IMG/VR virus record: IMGVR_UViG_3300044951_001239
Coordinates: 1-64,000 of that record
Origin: a virus
Strand: one strand, 5' to 3'
Length of the DNA stretch: 64,000 nucleotides
Below are positions 41,060 through 56,000 of the stretch, one piece after another (the first letter of the stretch is position 1; every line of letters begins with the position of its first letter). A program made the translations under genes and the position numbers. The notes under the pieces were generated by a model. That model was not told where the DNA came from, did no database searches, and worked only from the letters and a program-made list of their open reading frames with translations.

Positions 41060-41079
41060 TTGTATAGAGATTAATAAAC

Positions 41080-44000
41080 ATGGCAACAAGAATTAGGACA
41101 TTAGATTTTCTTCCAGAGATATTTAAAACCACGACCAATGCACAATTTTTAGCAGCAACGCTAGATCAATTAGTTGCACAACCCAATACTAAAAAGATTC
41201 AGGGTTATATTGGTAGTAAATTTGGATATGGTATTAATGCCAAAGATCGTTATGTAATCGAACCCACTAAATCAAGAACTGATTATCAATTGGATCCGGG
41301 AATTATTTTCTTAAAAGAAAATAATTCAACTGCAAAAGATTTCATTAGCTATCCTGGCATCATAGATGCATTGACGTTAGAAGGTGGATTAACTGCCGAT
41401 AATAACAGATTGTTCAACAATCAATTTTATTCATGGGATTCATTTACTAATTTAGATACAATCATTAACTTTAATCAATACTACTGGTTGCCAGAAGGCC
41501 CAGAACGGGTGATAGTAGCGTCTAATATTGTTTACAGTTCAGCAAACTTTGTTGTTCAACCCGAAGCCAACTCTTATTTAATTTCTTCAGAAACACTTGT
41601 TAATCCTAGTGCTAACCCAACATTAACTCTACTAAGAGGTGGGCAATATACTTTTACAGTAAATCAAAATACTCAGTTTTGGATTCAAGGAGAACCGGGC
41701 GTTACCGGATTAAGTCCAACTCAACGAAATGTACAAACTCGTGATGTATATGGAGTTATAAACAACGGGATAACTAATGGGGTCGTTACATTTAATGTTC
41801 CTCAGAAAAATGCACAAGACGACTTCATTTTCCCAGGTGATAATACAGTAGGTGTTGTTTCCACATTACCATTTGATCAAGTAAACGGGGCATTAGTAAA
41901 CGAAATCGGGGGTATTGACGGAGTAACTGCATTAGACGGATTGACCGTCATGTTTTACAATACCGGCGATACAAATGAAGAGGTAACTTCAACTTTCTAC
42001 ACTATAAGTTTATCTGGAGACATTGACGACCCACTGATTCAATTGACCGCTACCGCAGCAATTCCTACTAATCAAAAGATAACTGTCTCATACGGGGTAG
42101 AGTGGACAAACAGAAATTTTTATAGAAGTTCAATTGGTGTAATAACATTAGAGCCATACAACAGTGCAATACTAGATAAATTGTACTACCAAGATGGTAC
42201 TATCCCCGGTCGTGTTGGTGTTATCAATTTAATTGAAAATAATGTTTTAAATCAAATTAATGTAGAAACTGACATTTTAGGTAAGATTAACTATACTTCT
42301 ACAAATGGTGTTATCTTTACCAATGGATTAAAAGTTCTTTTTCAGGGTGATATATACCCTGAAAGTTTTAATAATGTAGAATTTTATGTTGAGGGTGTAG
42401 GTACAGCAATTGAATTAATACCGGTATCTACACTTGTTTCACCTGGATTATTTTCGGCTGCAGCATATATTCCATTTGATACTACCCCATTTGACATAGG
42501 TAATTATGATTCAAGTTTGTATATTCCAATATATCCTGATTATATAACTATTGCTAGAAACGCTATCAATAGAAATCCATGGTCAAGAAGCAATCGTTGG
42601 TTTCACATTGATGTTATCAATGCAACGGCGGAATATAATAACACCCCGGAATTAGTTACAGAGTATACTCAATTAGGTAATAAAGCAAAACGACCAATCA
42701 TTGAATTTTATCCTAATCTTAAATTATTCAATAGTGGTGCTGTAGGTAAAAATCCAATTGACTTTATTGATACTAAAACAACTGATGCATTTACTTATGT
42801 AGCCGGGCAAACTATTTATTACCCAGATACCGCTGGGTACACCACTGCTACAGCAACTATTGCTCCAATAACCGGCGCAATAACAAAGACCGCAACCGCA
42901 ACTTTACCATTAATAAATCAAGTGGTATTAGATAGCACAACTGGAATACATATCAATGACACTATAACTTTTACTGGCACTGCATTCGGAGGATTAAGCA
43001 CTGACCCTACAAACAATGCTAACAGATATTATATTCTTGACATTGTTAATTCTACTAATGTTGTAATATCAGCAACTAAACAAGGAACCTCTGTAATAGT
43101 AACTACCGGCACAGGAACAATGTCAGCGGCAGTTTATCCATATAGCACTACTATAACAATGCCAAGTACAGATGTATTTGGGTTATTCACTGCAGGGCAG
43201 TATATAACTGATTCCACTGGTCTACTACCTTCAATTACTTTTGTGTCTACGATTAGTGTTGTAGGTTCTAATACTGTTATTACTGTATCTTGGTATAACC
43301 AATCAATCGTAGCAGGTACTTCAGTTGCATCAGTGGTAACTGCTGATACGCCATTGGATAATTATGCATTGTTTGACGGCTCAAGAGTGGTATTTGCAGT
43401 TGATAGTGACAGCAATGTTAGAAATAAAATATATGTTTCACGCTTTTCTACAATACAGCCAGGTAGTATACCAGTTATTACGCTTACAGAAGCGACTGAG
43501 GGTTTAGTTTTACTAGATGAGCAAACAGCAGTTTATAGAGGATATAATTACAGTGGTAAAGATTTCTTCTTTGATGGGGTTGACTGGATAGAAGGCCAAC
43601 AAAAATCTCAATTAAATCAACCACCTAAATTTGATATATATGATGGCAATGATATAAGTTTTGGTGACCATGCAGTTTATGTCGGAACATCATTTTCAGG
43701 TTGCACATTGTTTTCATATGGCATAGGATCAGGATCAAATGATACAGTACTGGGTTTCCCGTTAAGCTATAGTTCGGTTAATAATGTAGGTGACATAAGT
43801 TTTGATGTAACCTTAAATTCTGATACCTTCACATATGTTCAAGGTTTGAATTCAATTACAGAGTACGTAAACAAGGGTTACGTTTATAACTACTCAATAA
43901 CACCCGGTATTGAACCTGTAATTGTTAGGCAGTTAGGATGGCAAACTGCGGTGTCGCCTAGTGTGCAATATCAAATTTTTGAATTTGATTATGATGTATT

Positions 44001-47000
44001 AACAAATACAAATAATACTTTCATATGTGATATAGCACCTATTCTTACCACACCCACTCAGTGGCCAATGATTCAAGTTTATGTTAACAATATTTATGTA
44101 CCAAACACAGAATGGCAGGTTCTTGGTCCAGTGTCTGACACATCAACAACTATTAATATTCCAGTTATTCCTACGACAAATACAGTAGTACAAATTTTAA
44201 TTTTAAGCGATCAAGTAAGCAGCACTGCTTACTTTCAAACACCTATTAACTTAACTAACAATCCATTTAATACATCTGTTACAACTGCTAACATAGGTGA
44301 CATTCGCGGGCAGTATCAAAGTATTTTCTTTAACAATCCTAATACAACAGGTGTTGTTTTTGGCTCAAACAACTATCGTGATTTGGGTAATTTAGTTCCG
44401 TGGGGCAATAGAATTATACAGAATAGTGCCTCACTGGTTTTACCTGGAACTTTCTTACGAAATCAAGATCACAATTTATTCAACTCATTGTTGTATAATA
44501 GCAGACAATATATAACATTTAAGACATTATTAGTAGATACCGTTAACAATTCAGATTATTCTAGAATACTGACCCCATCACAAATGTTAGATGATGCATT
44601 GGGTCAGATTAATGCACCAAAGGTAGAATCTCAATCGTTTTTCTGGAGTGATATGTTGCCTTCTAAGGCTCCCTACATCACAAATACATATAATTTTGCA
44701 AATACATTAGATATAAGTGTTTATCCTCTGAGCCATATCTATAATTTTGCTACTGCAAATTATAATGGTATACTGGTATATTTGACTCGGGACAATGTAC
44801 AAACACAATTGATTAGGGGAATTGAATACACGGTTAGCACTGATAGTCCTTCGTTGACGGTTACTCTTTCACTAGACGTAAATGATCAAATTACTGTTAA
44901 AGAATTTAATCAAACATATGGAAGTTATGTTCCAAATACTCCAACTAAGCTGGGCTTGTATCCTGCAACTATTCCTAGTGTTACCCTAGATACCGCTTAT
45001 AGTCCTGCAACATATTTCATTGTGGGACACGACGGATCATTCAATAAACTGTATGGTAGTTATGATTCACCTACAAGTACATTGGTTGATTTCAGAGACC
45101 AAGTACTACTTGAATATGAAATTCGGGTATACAACAACTTGAAATTAAGTGAAACGGTTCCTGCAGGTTCATATCAAAGTGTAATTATTCCTGGATTCTT
45201 TAGAACCACTGATTATTCAACTGATGAGTTCTTGCAAATTTATAGTGAATTGTTTTTAAATTGGGTTGGGCAAAACAGAATTGATTATAAAACACAATTC
45301 TATAATACAAATAATCAGTTTACTTACAACTATAGAGACAGCGGCAACCAACTAAACAATCAACCAATTGAACAAGGTAATTTCAGAGGTGCATACTTAT
45401 TCTTCTATGACACCAGCACACCGAACGAAACTCCTTGGCAGATGTTAGGTTTGGCAAATCAGCCAACCTGGTGGACTAGTCGTTATGGTCCTGCACCGTA
45501 TACCAGTGATAACTTGGTGTTATGGGGCGACTTAGAAACAGGTACTGTTTGGAATGACGGAACCCCGTTTATTAAACCTAGCTATGCCCGTCCCAATTTA
45601 TCAAAGATAATACCAGTAGATAGTAATGGTGATTTATTATCACCGTTTGATTCATTAGTTGGTAATTATGATCAATATCTATTCCAGCGTGATTGGATAG
45701 TAGGTGATGTTGGCCCGGCAGAATTCAGCTATCGTAGAAGCAGCACTTGGCCCTTCGACTTGATGCACATTCTTGCTGTAACCAAACCAACAGAATTCTT
45801 CAACTTGGGTGTTGAGGTTGACACCTACAAATATAATGTAGAATTTAATCAATATCTAGTAAATGATAGAAGTCATTTGGTAATAAGTGACATTCCAATA
45901 TACGGAACAGGTACACCTGCAACTAGCTATATCAACTGGATTGTTGACTATGAAAAACAACTTGGTGTAGATGCAACAGCTAATATATCTACTCTGTTGG
46001 ACAATTTAGATGTTCGTTTAGTATATCGTGCAGCAGGCTTTAGTGATAAGAACCTGTTAAAGTTCTTTGTTGAAAAGAGTTCAGCAAATAGTAATAACAG
46101 TTCATTGTTGATACCCGATGAAAGTTATGGATTATTGTTGTACGAAAATCAACCATTTGACAGAATTATCTACAGTGGCGTAGTAATACAAATAACTGAA
46201 AATGGTTATAAAGTTTTTGGTAACTCACAAACTAATGCATATTTCAAAACTCTTACACCAAAATTTGGCGGAACCATTCAAACAATTACGGTTGAAACAT
46301 TAACAGTAAAAGTTACAGATAGGTTTACTGATACTATACAAGTGATTCCTTATGGAACTGAATTTTATAACACACAGCAAGTAGCACAGTTTTTAATTAG
46401 CTATGGTGAATTTTTAATAAGCCAGGGTGTTGTATATGAAGAAATTGAAAATGGTATTCCAATTCAATGGCAACAAATGGTTGCTGAATTCTTGTATTGG
46501 GCGCAAACAGGATGGGATCTTGGTTCTATTACAACAATCAATCCCTCAGCTAACTTAATAACTATTAACAAAGAAAGTAGAATTGTTCAGCCATTAACAC
46601 TAAGTCAAAAAAACTTCTTGTTGAATCAAGATTTATATCCAATCTCAACAAGTAATTTAAATATTACCCGTGAGGGAACTGCATTTGCAGCCAAAACATT
46701 AAACGTAGGTGATGCTATTAGCTATGGTCAATTCAATATCAGTAATATTGAAAATGGTATAGTTTTTGACAATGTTACTTTGTTCAATGATGTAATTTAT
46801 AATTTAGTCACTGGATTAAGACAATATCGTATCTCTGTCAATGGTTCATTAACTGCTGATTGGACCGGTAATGTTGATGCAGCTGGATTTATCTTAAATC
46901 AAGATAATGTAAAAGAGTGGGATAATACACTTAAATATACTGCCGGGGCTATTGTTCAATATAAAAATAAATATTGGTCTGCGCTTAGAATAATACAACC

Positions 47001-50000
47001 AAGCATATTGTTCAGGGAACTTGATTGGAAAGAAACAACTTATGATCAAATTCAAAAAGGATTATTACCCAATAATCAAACTCGTTCATATGAAAGTACC
47101 TTGTATTATGACGTAAACAACGCTAATTTAGAAAATGATGCAGACTTATTATCATTCTCTTTGATTGGATATCGTCCAAGGGATTATCTAGCACTAGTTG
47201 ATTTGACTGACGTTACTCAAGTTAATGTTTACAAAAACTTAATTAAAAATAAAGGTACATTAAATGCAGCTAGCGCATTTAAGGGTGCAAATTTACCACA
47301 GGGCGGGATTGATTATACCTTATATCAAAATTGGGCTATCAAGTCCGGTGAATTTGGTGGTATATTAAACAACAATTTTATTGAGTTTAGACTTGATCAA
47401 CCTGAATTAGTTGGTAATCCTTCTATTGTAGGTTTAACTTCCGGGGTATTTATAGATGGAGTACAACAACAAGTACCGCTATATAGCGTGTTTAACTATG
47501 GAAGACCAATAACAACTGTTGATATATTACCTACTATTTCAGACTTGCAACTATCATCATTATATCCTACTGCCGGATATGTTAATTTAAATGATGTTAA
47601 AATGGCCAGCTATTTTTATTCTGGATTACCAACAGCGCAAAACGCTGCCGGGACTACAGTTCCGATCAGTCAGTTTTATGTGCGTGATTATGTTTGGGTA
47701 GCAAACTATCTTTCAACATGGCAAGTTTACACCCCTGCTAGTTTAGGCTCAGTTATTAATGCCAAGAACAATTTAAATAATACTGTAACCATAACATTCA
47801 GTCAAGCACACAACTTGAAAAGATATGAATCTTTTGCAATTGTTAATTTTAATGTTGCAATTGATAATTATTACATTGTGGCTGCTGTTGTGGATCCGTT
47901 CAATGTTATTATAAACCTGTCATTGAACCCACAAATAAAAAATATTAATAGTCAAGGGGTAGGTTTCAGATTACAAAGTCAACGGGTGGCAACTGCCCCT
48001 GAAATAGGCACTTTGCCTTTGCTAGATAATGAGTTTAATAAATTAAAAGTTTGGGTCGATACCAACAACGATGGTAGCTGGGCTGTATATCGCAAGAGTT
48101 TAAATTATCAATTTGATACCGAAATTGTAAATCCAGCAAGTGAAACTTTTGGTAGCGCAGTTGCGTATGCTTCTAGCTTTGGTTACTTATTAGGTGATAG
48201 TGAAACTGGTGAAGTCTATCGCTATAAATATAACGCACTCAATAATTCTTACATATCATACCAAACAATAACACAAACTACTTCGTTTGGTGCAAACATA
48301 TCGTATGTTAATAACTTGTTTGTTATTTCTCAACCGACAGGAACACCTAAGGTTTATGTATATCAATACATAGATACACAAGCATTGAATACATTAGAAT
48401 TGTATCAACTCATTGCGGCCCCTGGTGGAGTAACTACATGGGGAACTTCAACTGCATTATCAGGTGATCAAAACTGGCTTTATGTTTCTGACATTGATAA
48501 CAATAGTGTTTATGCTTATCGTAGAGCAGCTTATGAGGTCACGGCTGGCAACTTTGTTTCTGCAAACACCTACACTATTACCAGTTTAGGTACTACTGAT
48601 TTTACATTAATTGGTGCATCCAGTAATGCAGTAGGAACAATATTCGTGGCAAGTGGCGGTGGCACCGGCACCGGCACTGCTACAAATTCTACATATGAAT
48701 TAGCACACCTTATTGACGGGGATGCATTAGGATTAACAAGCGCAGGTGACAATTTTGGTTATTCAATCTCAACCGATTACTATGGTGATACAGTCGTTAT
48801 TGGAACTCCGCAGCAAGATTATGATGTAAATACACAAAACTACGGGTATACCTATGTATTCTCTAGGACTGTTCAGAATTTTGAATCTCAGTCAGCTAAT
48901 CAAGCATATGTTCCAGTAGCGATACCGGTAGCATGGACACCAATTACAGTTACCCAAACTGCAACAGCAACTACCGCGTCAACAGACAGAATTACAGTAA
49001 GTAGTAGCACTGGGTTTACAGTCGGTGATCCTGTCGTATTCTCGGGCACCATTATATCTGCTGGGGCACTTGCACTAAACGCTGTTTATTATGTATTGGC
49101 CAAGCCAACATCAACTACATTCACTATCTCAACTACACGCAATGGTAGTGCGGTACAACTAGTTGATGATACTGGTAGTATGACAGTAACCGTTCAGACA
49201 AGTCCGTTGTTTGTCACTGTTAATGGAACTTCACTGGAAGATAACTATTATGCTGTGATTGGTTCTACACTAAACATATATAGTGGAGCAACCCCTACAT
49301 TAAATGCAGGTGACATAGTAAATATTAGTGGTTCTAACTTTGTATTAGCACAAACACTAACTAATGAGGAAACTCCAAGAGTTGGTGTTCAATTTGGATT
49401 AAGTACAGATACTAATACATTTGCAAATGAAATATTAGTTGGAGCCCCATTTGAATTAAGTGCAGAGAACTACGAGGGTGCGGTTCATAGATATACTAAT
49501 AGTGGAGAAAGATATGGTACTATCATTGGCACGACTGCGTGTAACATAACTACTCCTAGAACTGTTCTATTGAATGGATATAGAGTCGTGCTACCAATCG
49601 GCAATGCAACCTCTGCGGTGGCAAATATCAACTTGTTAGGGCTTACGAATATACAAGCAAGTGAAGTAAATGATAATTTAGTAATATCACTGATTAATGT
49701 TGATTTAGCCATTGCAGGAAACAAACTGTCATTAACAGTATTAGATTCAGCTACATTAGGTGAAATGGGTGTTGAATTGTACCAGCAAACACAAAAGGTA
49801 ACTTCCCCCCACGTACAAGGTCGAACTCAATTTGGAACTGTAGTAAAGTTTGATAAGTCTAATTCTGGTTCATTTATAGCAAGTGCTCCAGTAGGAACTA
49901 GATATGCAAGTACAACATTTGACTTCTTTGACGATGAAATAGATAATGACACTGTATTTGATAACAACGCCACTCAGTGGGTTGACACATTCACCAATGC

Positions 50001-53000
50001 AGGTGCAGTTTACATGTTTGACTATTTACCATTGTACAGTGAAAATATAAACAACCCTGGTCAATTCGTATATGCTCAAAGTACAAATGCCCAAAACTTG
50101 AATTATGGTGCTCAACCATATTATGGATCTGCGCTAGATTTCAACAATAATAGAGTTACTATCGGTACACCAAACTTTGTTCCAACTGGATATGCCAACG
50201 ATATCTTTGGACAAGTTGTTACTTATGTTAGTACCGCAAGCACTCCGGATTGGGCAGTGTTTAGACAATCTTCACCAATTGTTGATGTTAATGGTATATT
50301 CAACATTCAATTGTTTAGTGCAATGACTAATCAAACATTAGAAAACTTAGATTATATCGATCCTCTACAAGGAAAACTATTGGGGGCTGTAGCAGAAAAT
50401 ATTGATGTTGTGTCAAATATTGACCCGGCAGCTTATAATTCAGCAGGGTCAACACAAGGTGGAAAAGTTTGGGCAGCAGAGAATGTGGGTAGACTTTGGT
50501 TTAATACATCAAATACTCGTTTTATGAATTATCATCAAAATGATGTTCAATATAACAGCCAGTATTGGGGCAGAGTATTCCCTGGAAGTAATGTCAGTGT
50601 TTATTCTTGGATTGCAAGCCAAGCTATCCCTTCACAGTATGCTGGACCAGGTAACCCGTATGATGTTAATAGTTATTCTATTCGTGGAATAGTCAATGCA
50701 GAAGGATTGATTACACCAATTTATTATTACTGGGTAAGAAATACAAATGTTGTGTTCACATTAATAGGTAAAACATTAGCAGATAGTACACTTGAGTCTT
50801 ATATTTCTCAACCACAACAATCTGGTATCAGTTACTTTGCTCCATTATTACCTAGTGTGTTTGGATTATACAACTGTGCAGCTTATATCAATGCAAAAGA
50901 TACAGTATTGCACATTGGTTATTCAGAAACAACCAACGATGATGTTGCACACAATCAATATAGTTTGATTCGTGATGGATATCCTGAAGATTTCTTAAGC
51001 GGTGTTCCTGGCTCAGGTGCCGCCTTTCAATTTCACGCCGCAGTGGGCATAACAGAACCTATTGGGTTGTACAATAGGATGTTAGACAGTATGTGTGGAG
51101 TTGATAATGCCGGCGGAGTTGTACCTGATCCATTGTTGCCAAAAGCAGTTCAAACTGGTATATTAGCTAGACCAAGACAAGGTTTCTTCTATAATAGATT
51201 TGGTGCTCTAGAAAATTACTTGCAGTATGCTAACACTGTACTAGCACAGTTCCCTATCATAGAGATAAGAAACCCTAAATTCTTATATAGAACAGGGGAA
51301 TTCTTTGACACCGCTCAGTATTGGAATACTATAAATTGGTGGGCAATTGGATATAACAATAATACCAAATCATCAATACAAGTTCCGATATATGCAGATT
51401 TATCCACACTAAATGTACCTAATGGCACTATTGTAACAGTGGCATCAAATGCTGCAGGTAATGCAGAGACTTACATTTACTCTGGCTCCGGCATCTGGAC
51501 TAGAATTGGGTTAGCTAACGGTACTATTGAATTTAGTAGTAAATTGTGGGACTACGCTGAGGCTATGTTAGGTTTTGGTGATAACTTCTTTGACACTACG
51601 CCGTATGATGAATATCCGTCAGAAGAAACACGATATATAATTCGTTCATTGAATGAGGAAATTTATACTAACGAATTGTTAGTCTTTAGAAATAAGAGTT
51701 TGATATTACTGTTTGAATATATTCAAAGTGAAACTATTGAAAGTCAAAACTATCTAACATGGTTAAACAAAACATCATTTATAGATGTTTCTCACACTAT
51801 TCGTGAATTGCTTCCGTTAGAAGTATTCCGTTCTGATAATCAATTGTTCTTGGAAGGTTACTTGAATGAGGTCAAACCATATCATGTAGTAATCAAAGAA
51901 TTTATCTTTAAATATACTCGTACGGATATATATGAAGGTGACATAACTGACTTTGATTTGCCGGCTCAGTACAATTCAAGTATAGAACAATTTGTTACCC
52001 CTGAATTAGTGTATGCTAACGCAAGTGGTGATAATCAATATCTACCTTCAGATCCGATCTGGCAAACTGCTCCGTATAGTCAATGGTTTGCTAACTATGG
52101 TTTAAGTATATCTGGCCAAGATGGATATCAAATATCTGTGCTAGCATCTTATATGGCATTGAATACAACTACGTGTTATGTTGACAATGTAAATGGTTTT
52201 CCTGTATCAGGTACTATAATTCTCGGTGAAGAAGTTATGAGTTATGCCAGTAGAAATATAGCAACAAACCAATTGACTGGAATTTCAAGAGGTATACTAG
52301 GTTCTACTACAACTGTACATATTCCAGGGGAAGATATCTTTATAAACTTGCCTGCTGTATTAGTACTTAATGAAGGCAGAAATTATGCAACTCCACCTAG
52401 AGTTACTGCACATGTTGATACTTCCATATATCCTGTACCAAGAGTTGTTGCACAATTTGAACCAGTAATGAGTTTGGGAAGTTTGATTGGAGTAAATGTA
52501 ATTAACCCAGGTGAAGGTTATGCTGTTTTGCCTGAGATCATTATTGATCCTGCATTCACTGTTTTAGTAGATAGTACACAGGTAAATATTGTAACTAATA
52601 CCATTGGTATAACTACTCCTGCATTACAAACAGGTGATTTAGTAATTTATACTGTAGCACCAAATAGCACCCCAATCTCAGGATTGACTCCGGGACAACA
52701 CTATTATGTAAATCTACTGGAGATCACACCGTCCTCGGTGTTTGCACTGTATACTTCATACTTAACTGCGATAAATGATCATGACCGCGTGATTTTGTCA
52801 GCACAGGGTAGCGGAACTCAGCAGTTTAGTGCAGGAGCAATTGCAAGTTGTGTTACTAGTTCAGCACCAACTAGAGAAAACACTATTGTTCTACGGTTTG
52901 ATAGAACAAGTTATACTTCTCAGGTAATAAATTGGACACCGTCAGGATTCTATGCCGGGGTAATTGACACCAGCGTACAGGCTTCTTCCGCAATAACATT

Positions 53001-56000
53001 AGAAAGCACTGTCCCACCTATCAGTACTATTTTAGCAAGCGCCGGCGGTGAAAGTTTTGAAATATTGAATACGACAAATCAACAAACATTGACTTGGTCT
53101 TCAAGAACAAGAGCTACTATTCAGACGTATGGATCAGCGACATCTTATCCAAATGCAATAAGAATAAATCCTAATATAGGTGGAGCACCAGTTGAGGGTA
53201 AAATAGGGTCTACTATAGGGTTCTACATTGGCATGCCAGTTAAATTTGTAGGTTCAGTAATTGGCACTACCTTAACTAACAGTGTAACTTACTATGTAAA
53301 ATCATTGATACAATTGCCAAATACTATTACTAGTGTATTAGAAGATACTGGATTCACTATTTCTACTACCGTAGATAACAATGGTAACCCTGGAGCAGTA
53401 CTTGTACAAAATACTGCTTCTATCGTAGCTGCTGGACTTACCTTGTATGTAGGAGAATTGACAAATCTTGCCGTATTGACTATCAATTATGCTGGAATTA
53501 GAACTGCTACTAACACTGTCGCCGTTACTAATAATATTACTGTTCAATTAACTCCAACTGGATTAGCAGGAACTACCGGATTCTATTTAGGCACTACGAT
53601 ATTCTTTACTGGTAATGTATTTGGTGGAATAGTTGAGAATGAAAATTATTATGTAATAACTATCATTGACAATCAAACATTCACTATGTCAACTGATGCT
53701 AATCCTACGACATTTAGTGTAACTGAAACTTTGGCTAGTAATAATTCTATTATATGTGAAAGTGCTACCGGGCTAGCAGCAAATAATCCTATAATATTTA
53801 CTGGAACAACCTTTGGTGGACTAGTTGCAGGTACAACTTATTATGTAAGAGAGATATTTAGTGGTAATACATCATTTTCTATTGCAGCAACAGTTAACAG
53901 TGCTGCAATTATATTAACTAATGACTCAGGGTCATGTACTCTTACAAATCAAATTAATGCAGTTGAGTTAACCACAGGTTCAGGTAGTATGACATTAAAT
54001 GTTGGACTACCTATAAGTCCAGGACAGATTGAAGGACAAGCATTTACTTTCTATGAAACGTCCTTACCATATTCTAATGTATCCGGTACTGCTTCTAACT
54101 TATTGGCAAGAACGATTTCATCAACCCTTGCCACAGTTAATAGAATTTGTTTAGTTGAAAATTTGACAAATATCTACAACAACTTAGAATTCAATATTGA
54201 TTCTGACGTAGGTGGACTAACTGTAGCCGGAGAACCATACACGGTTAATGGGTTTGGTACAACTACAGTAACAGTTAGCAGCACTAGTGGCGGACCCGAT
54301 TATTGGTTAACATTACCTGTAGCATCTAATCCAAATATCACTGATGCATTATATGTAGGTATGCCAATAGTATTCACCGACCCATCGTTGGGTGGGATTG
54401 AAATTGGTTCAGTATATTATGTTTACTCAATAAATGCCAGTCCACCGGCGGGTACAGGGCAATTTACTATTTCTGCATTTGACACACTTTCCCAAATATT
54501 TGCATTAACAACTAGTACTGGAATAATGACCGGAATAGGTGATGACTACTTAACTATTAGCGGTGGTTATTCTTTAATAGATTCAGTTCAACCTGCAACT
54601 ATAACTAATGCTAGCCCAGCTGTAGTTACAGTGGCTAATGGCGGTGCGTTCCCTGACGGAACAGCTATAACATTTGGTTCATATGGAACTTTACCGGTGC
54701 CGTTAAACAGTATAACAACATATTATGTTATCAATCTTAGCGGTAATACATTTAATGTATCATATAGCTTAAACGGGGTAGCAATCAATACAATTACTGC
54801 AGGTTCAGGCACACATAGAGTTGCACAAACCAATGTTACATTGACCCAGCAACCTATTACTGACCCTGTATTTGATGTTAGCTATATCCTGGGAGGATAT
54901 AGAGCTTCTATCATTACACTTGGTAGTGGATATGCGGTAAACAACACTATAACAATACCCGGAACACTAGTGGGAGGAACAACTACTGCCAATGATTTAG
55001 TATTAACTGTTGCAAGTATAAATTCAACCGGTGGCGTTACATCAGCCATTGCAAGCGGAACACCTAATGGAATAGTATCTGATTACTACTTAAAAGTATT
55101 ATCAGAAAATCAAGTAGGTGTTTATAGTGATCCTAACTTGACAGTAGAAGTAAGTGGACAGAACTTCCTGTACACAGGTACTATTTCAACCGCCGCAACT
55201 GCCACTAACTCAAGCACTAATAGAGTTACTGTTACCAGTGCAGCAGAGTTCAACGTTAATGATGCGATTGTGTTTACCGGAACAACTTTTGGTAATATTG
55301 TATTGGGTCAAACTTATTATGTAAAAACAATTGATCCAGGAAATACTTGGGTGACTATTTCTGCATCAACAAGTGGAACTACTTTTGTGTTAGTTACTAG
55401 TTCAGGTACTAATATGACCATGGCCAAGTCAGGTGACTTTGCATTCTTATCAGAGCCATTCTTCTTTAGCCCAACTATTGTAAAATACAATAATCAGTTG
55501 TATCAATGTATCATAAGTAATAATGATGCTGACTTTTTCTTTAGTAAGTGGGAGTTACTAGTGTCGGGTAATAGGAAATTAAACGCATTAGATAGGATCG
55601 TTGGTTACTATCAACCCACTGTTAATATGCCCGGGGTTGATTTGACTCAATTGGTGTCAGGCATAACATATCCAAACAGCACTTATAAGGGTAATGCCTT
55701 TGCCCCCGATGATGAATATGAAGTAGACCTTATATTACAAGATCAACCATTCTACCCATCAGGGATTGATTTAAAATCTATTATATGGAATGGTCTAGTT
55801 TATATTGCTGGTTCAGACATCGGGACGTATTCAGCATTTAATGTAAGCGCAGATACTACCTCGTGGACAATCAATCAGTTATCCAACCAGACACTATCTA
55901 TAACTGACTTTATATATGCAGGAGGAAGTTATGTCATTACTACAAATAACAATGCAACCCCTGTATTAACAAGTGATAACGGATATACTTGGAGTAGTAA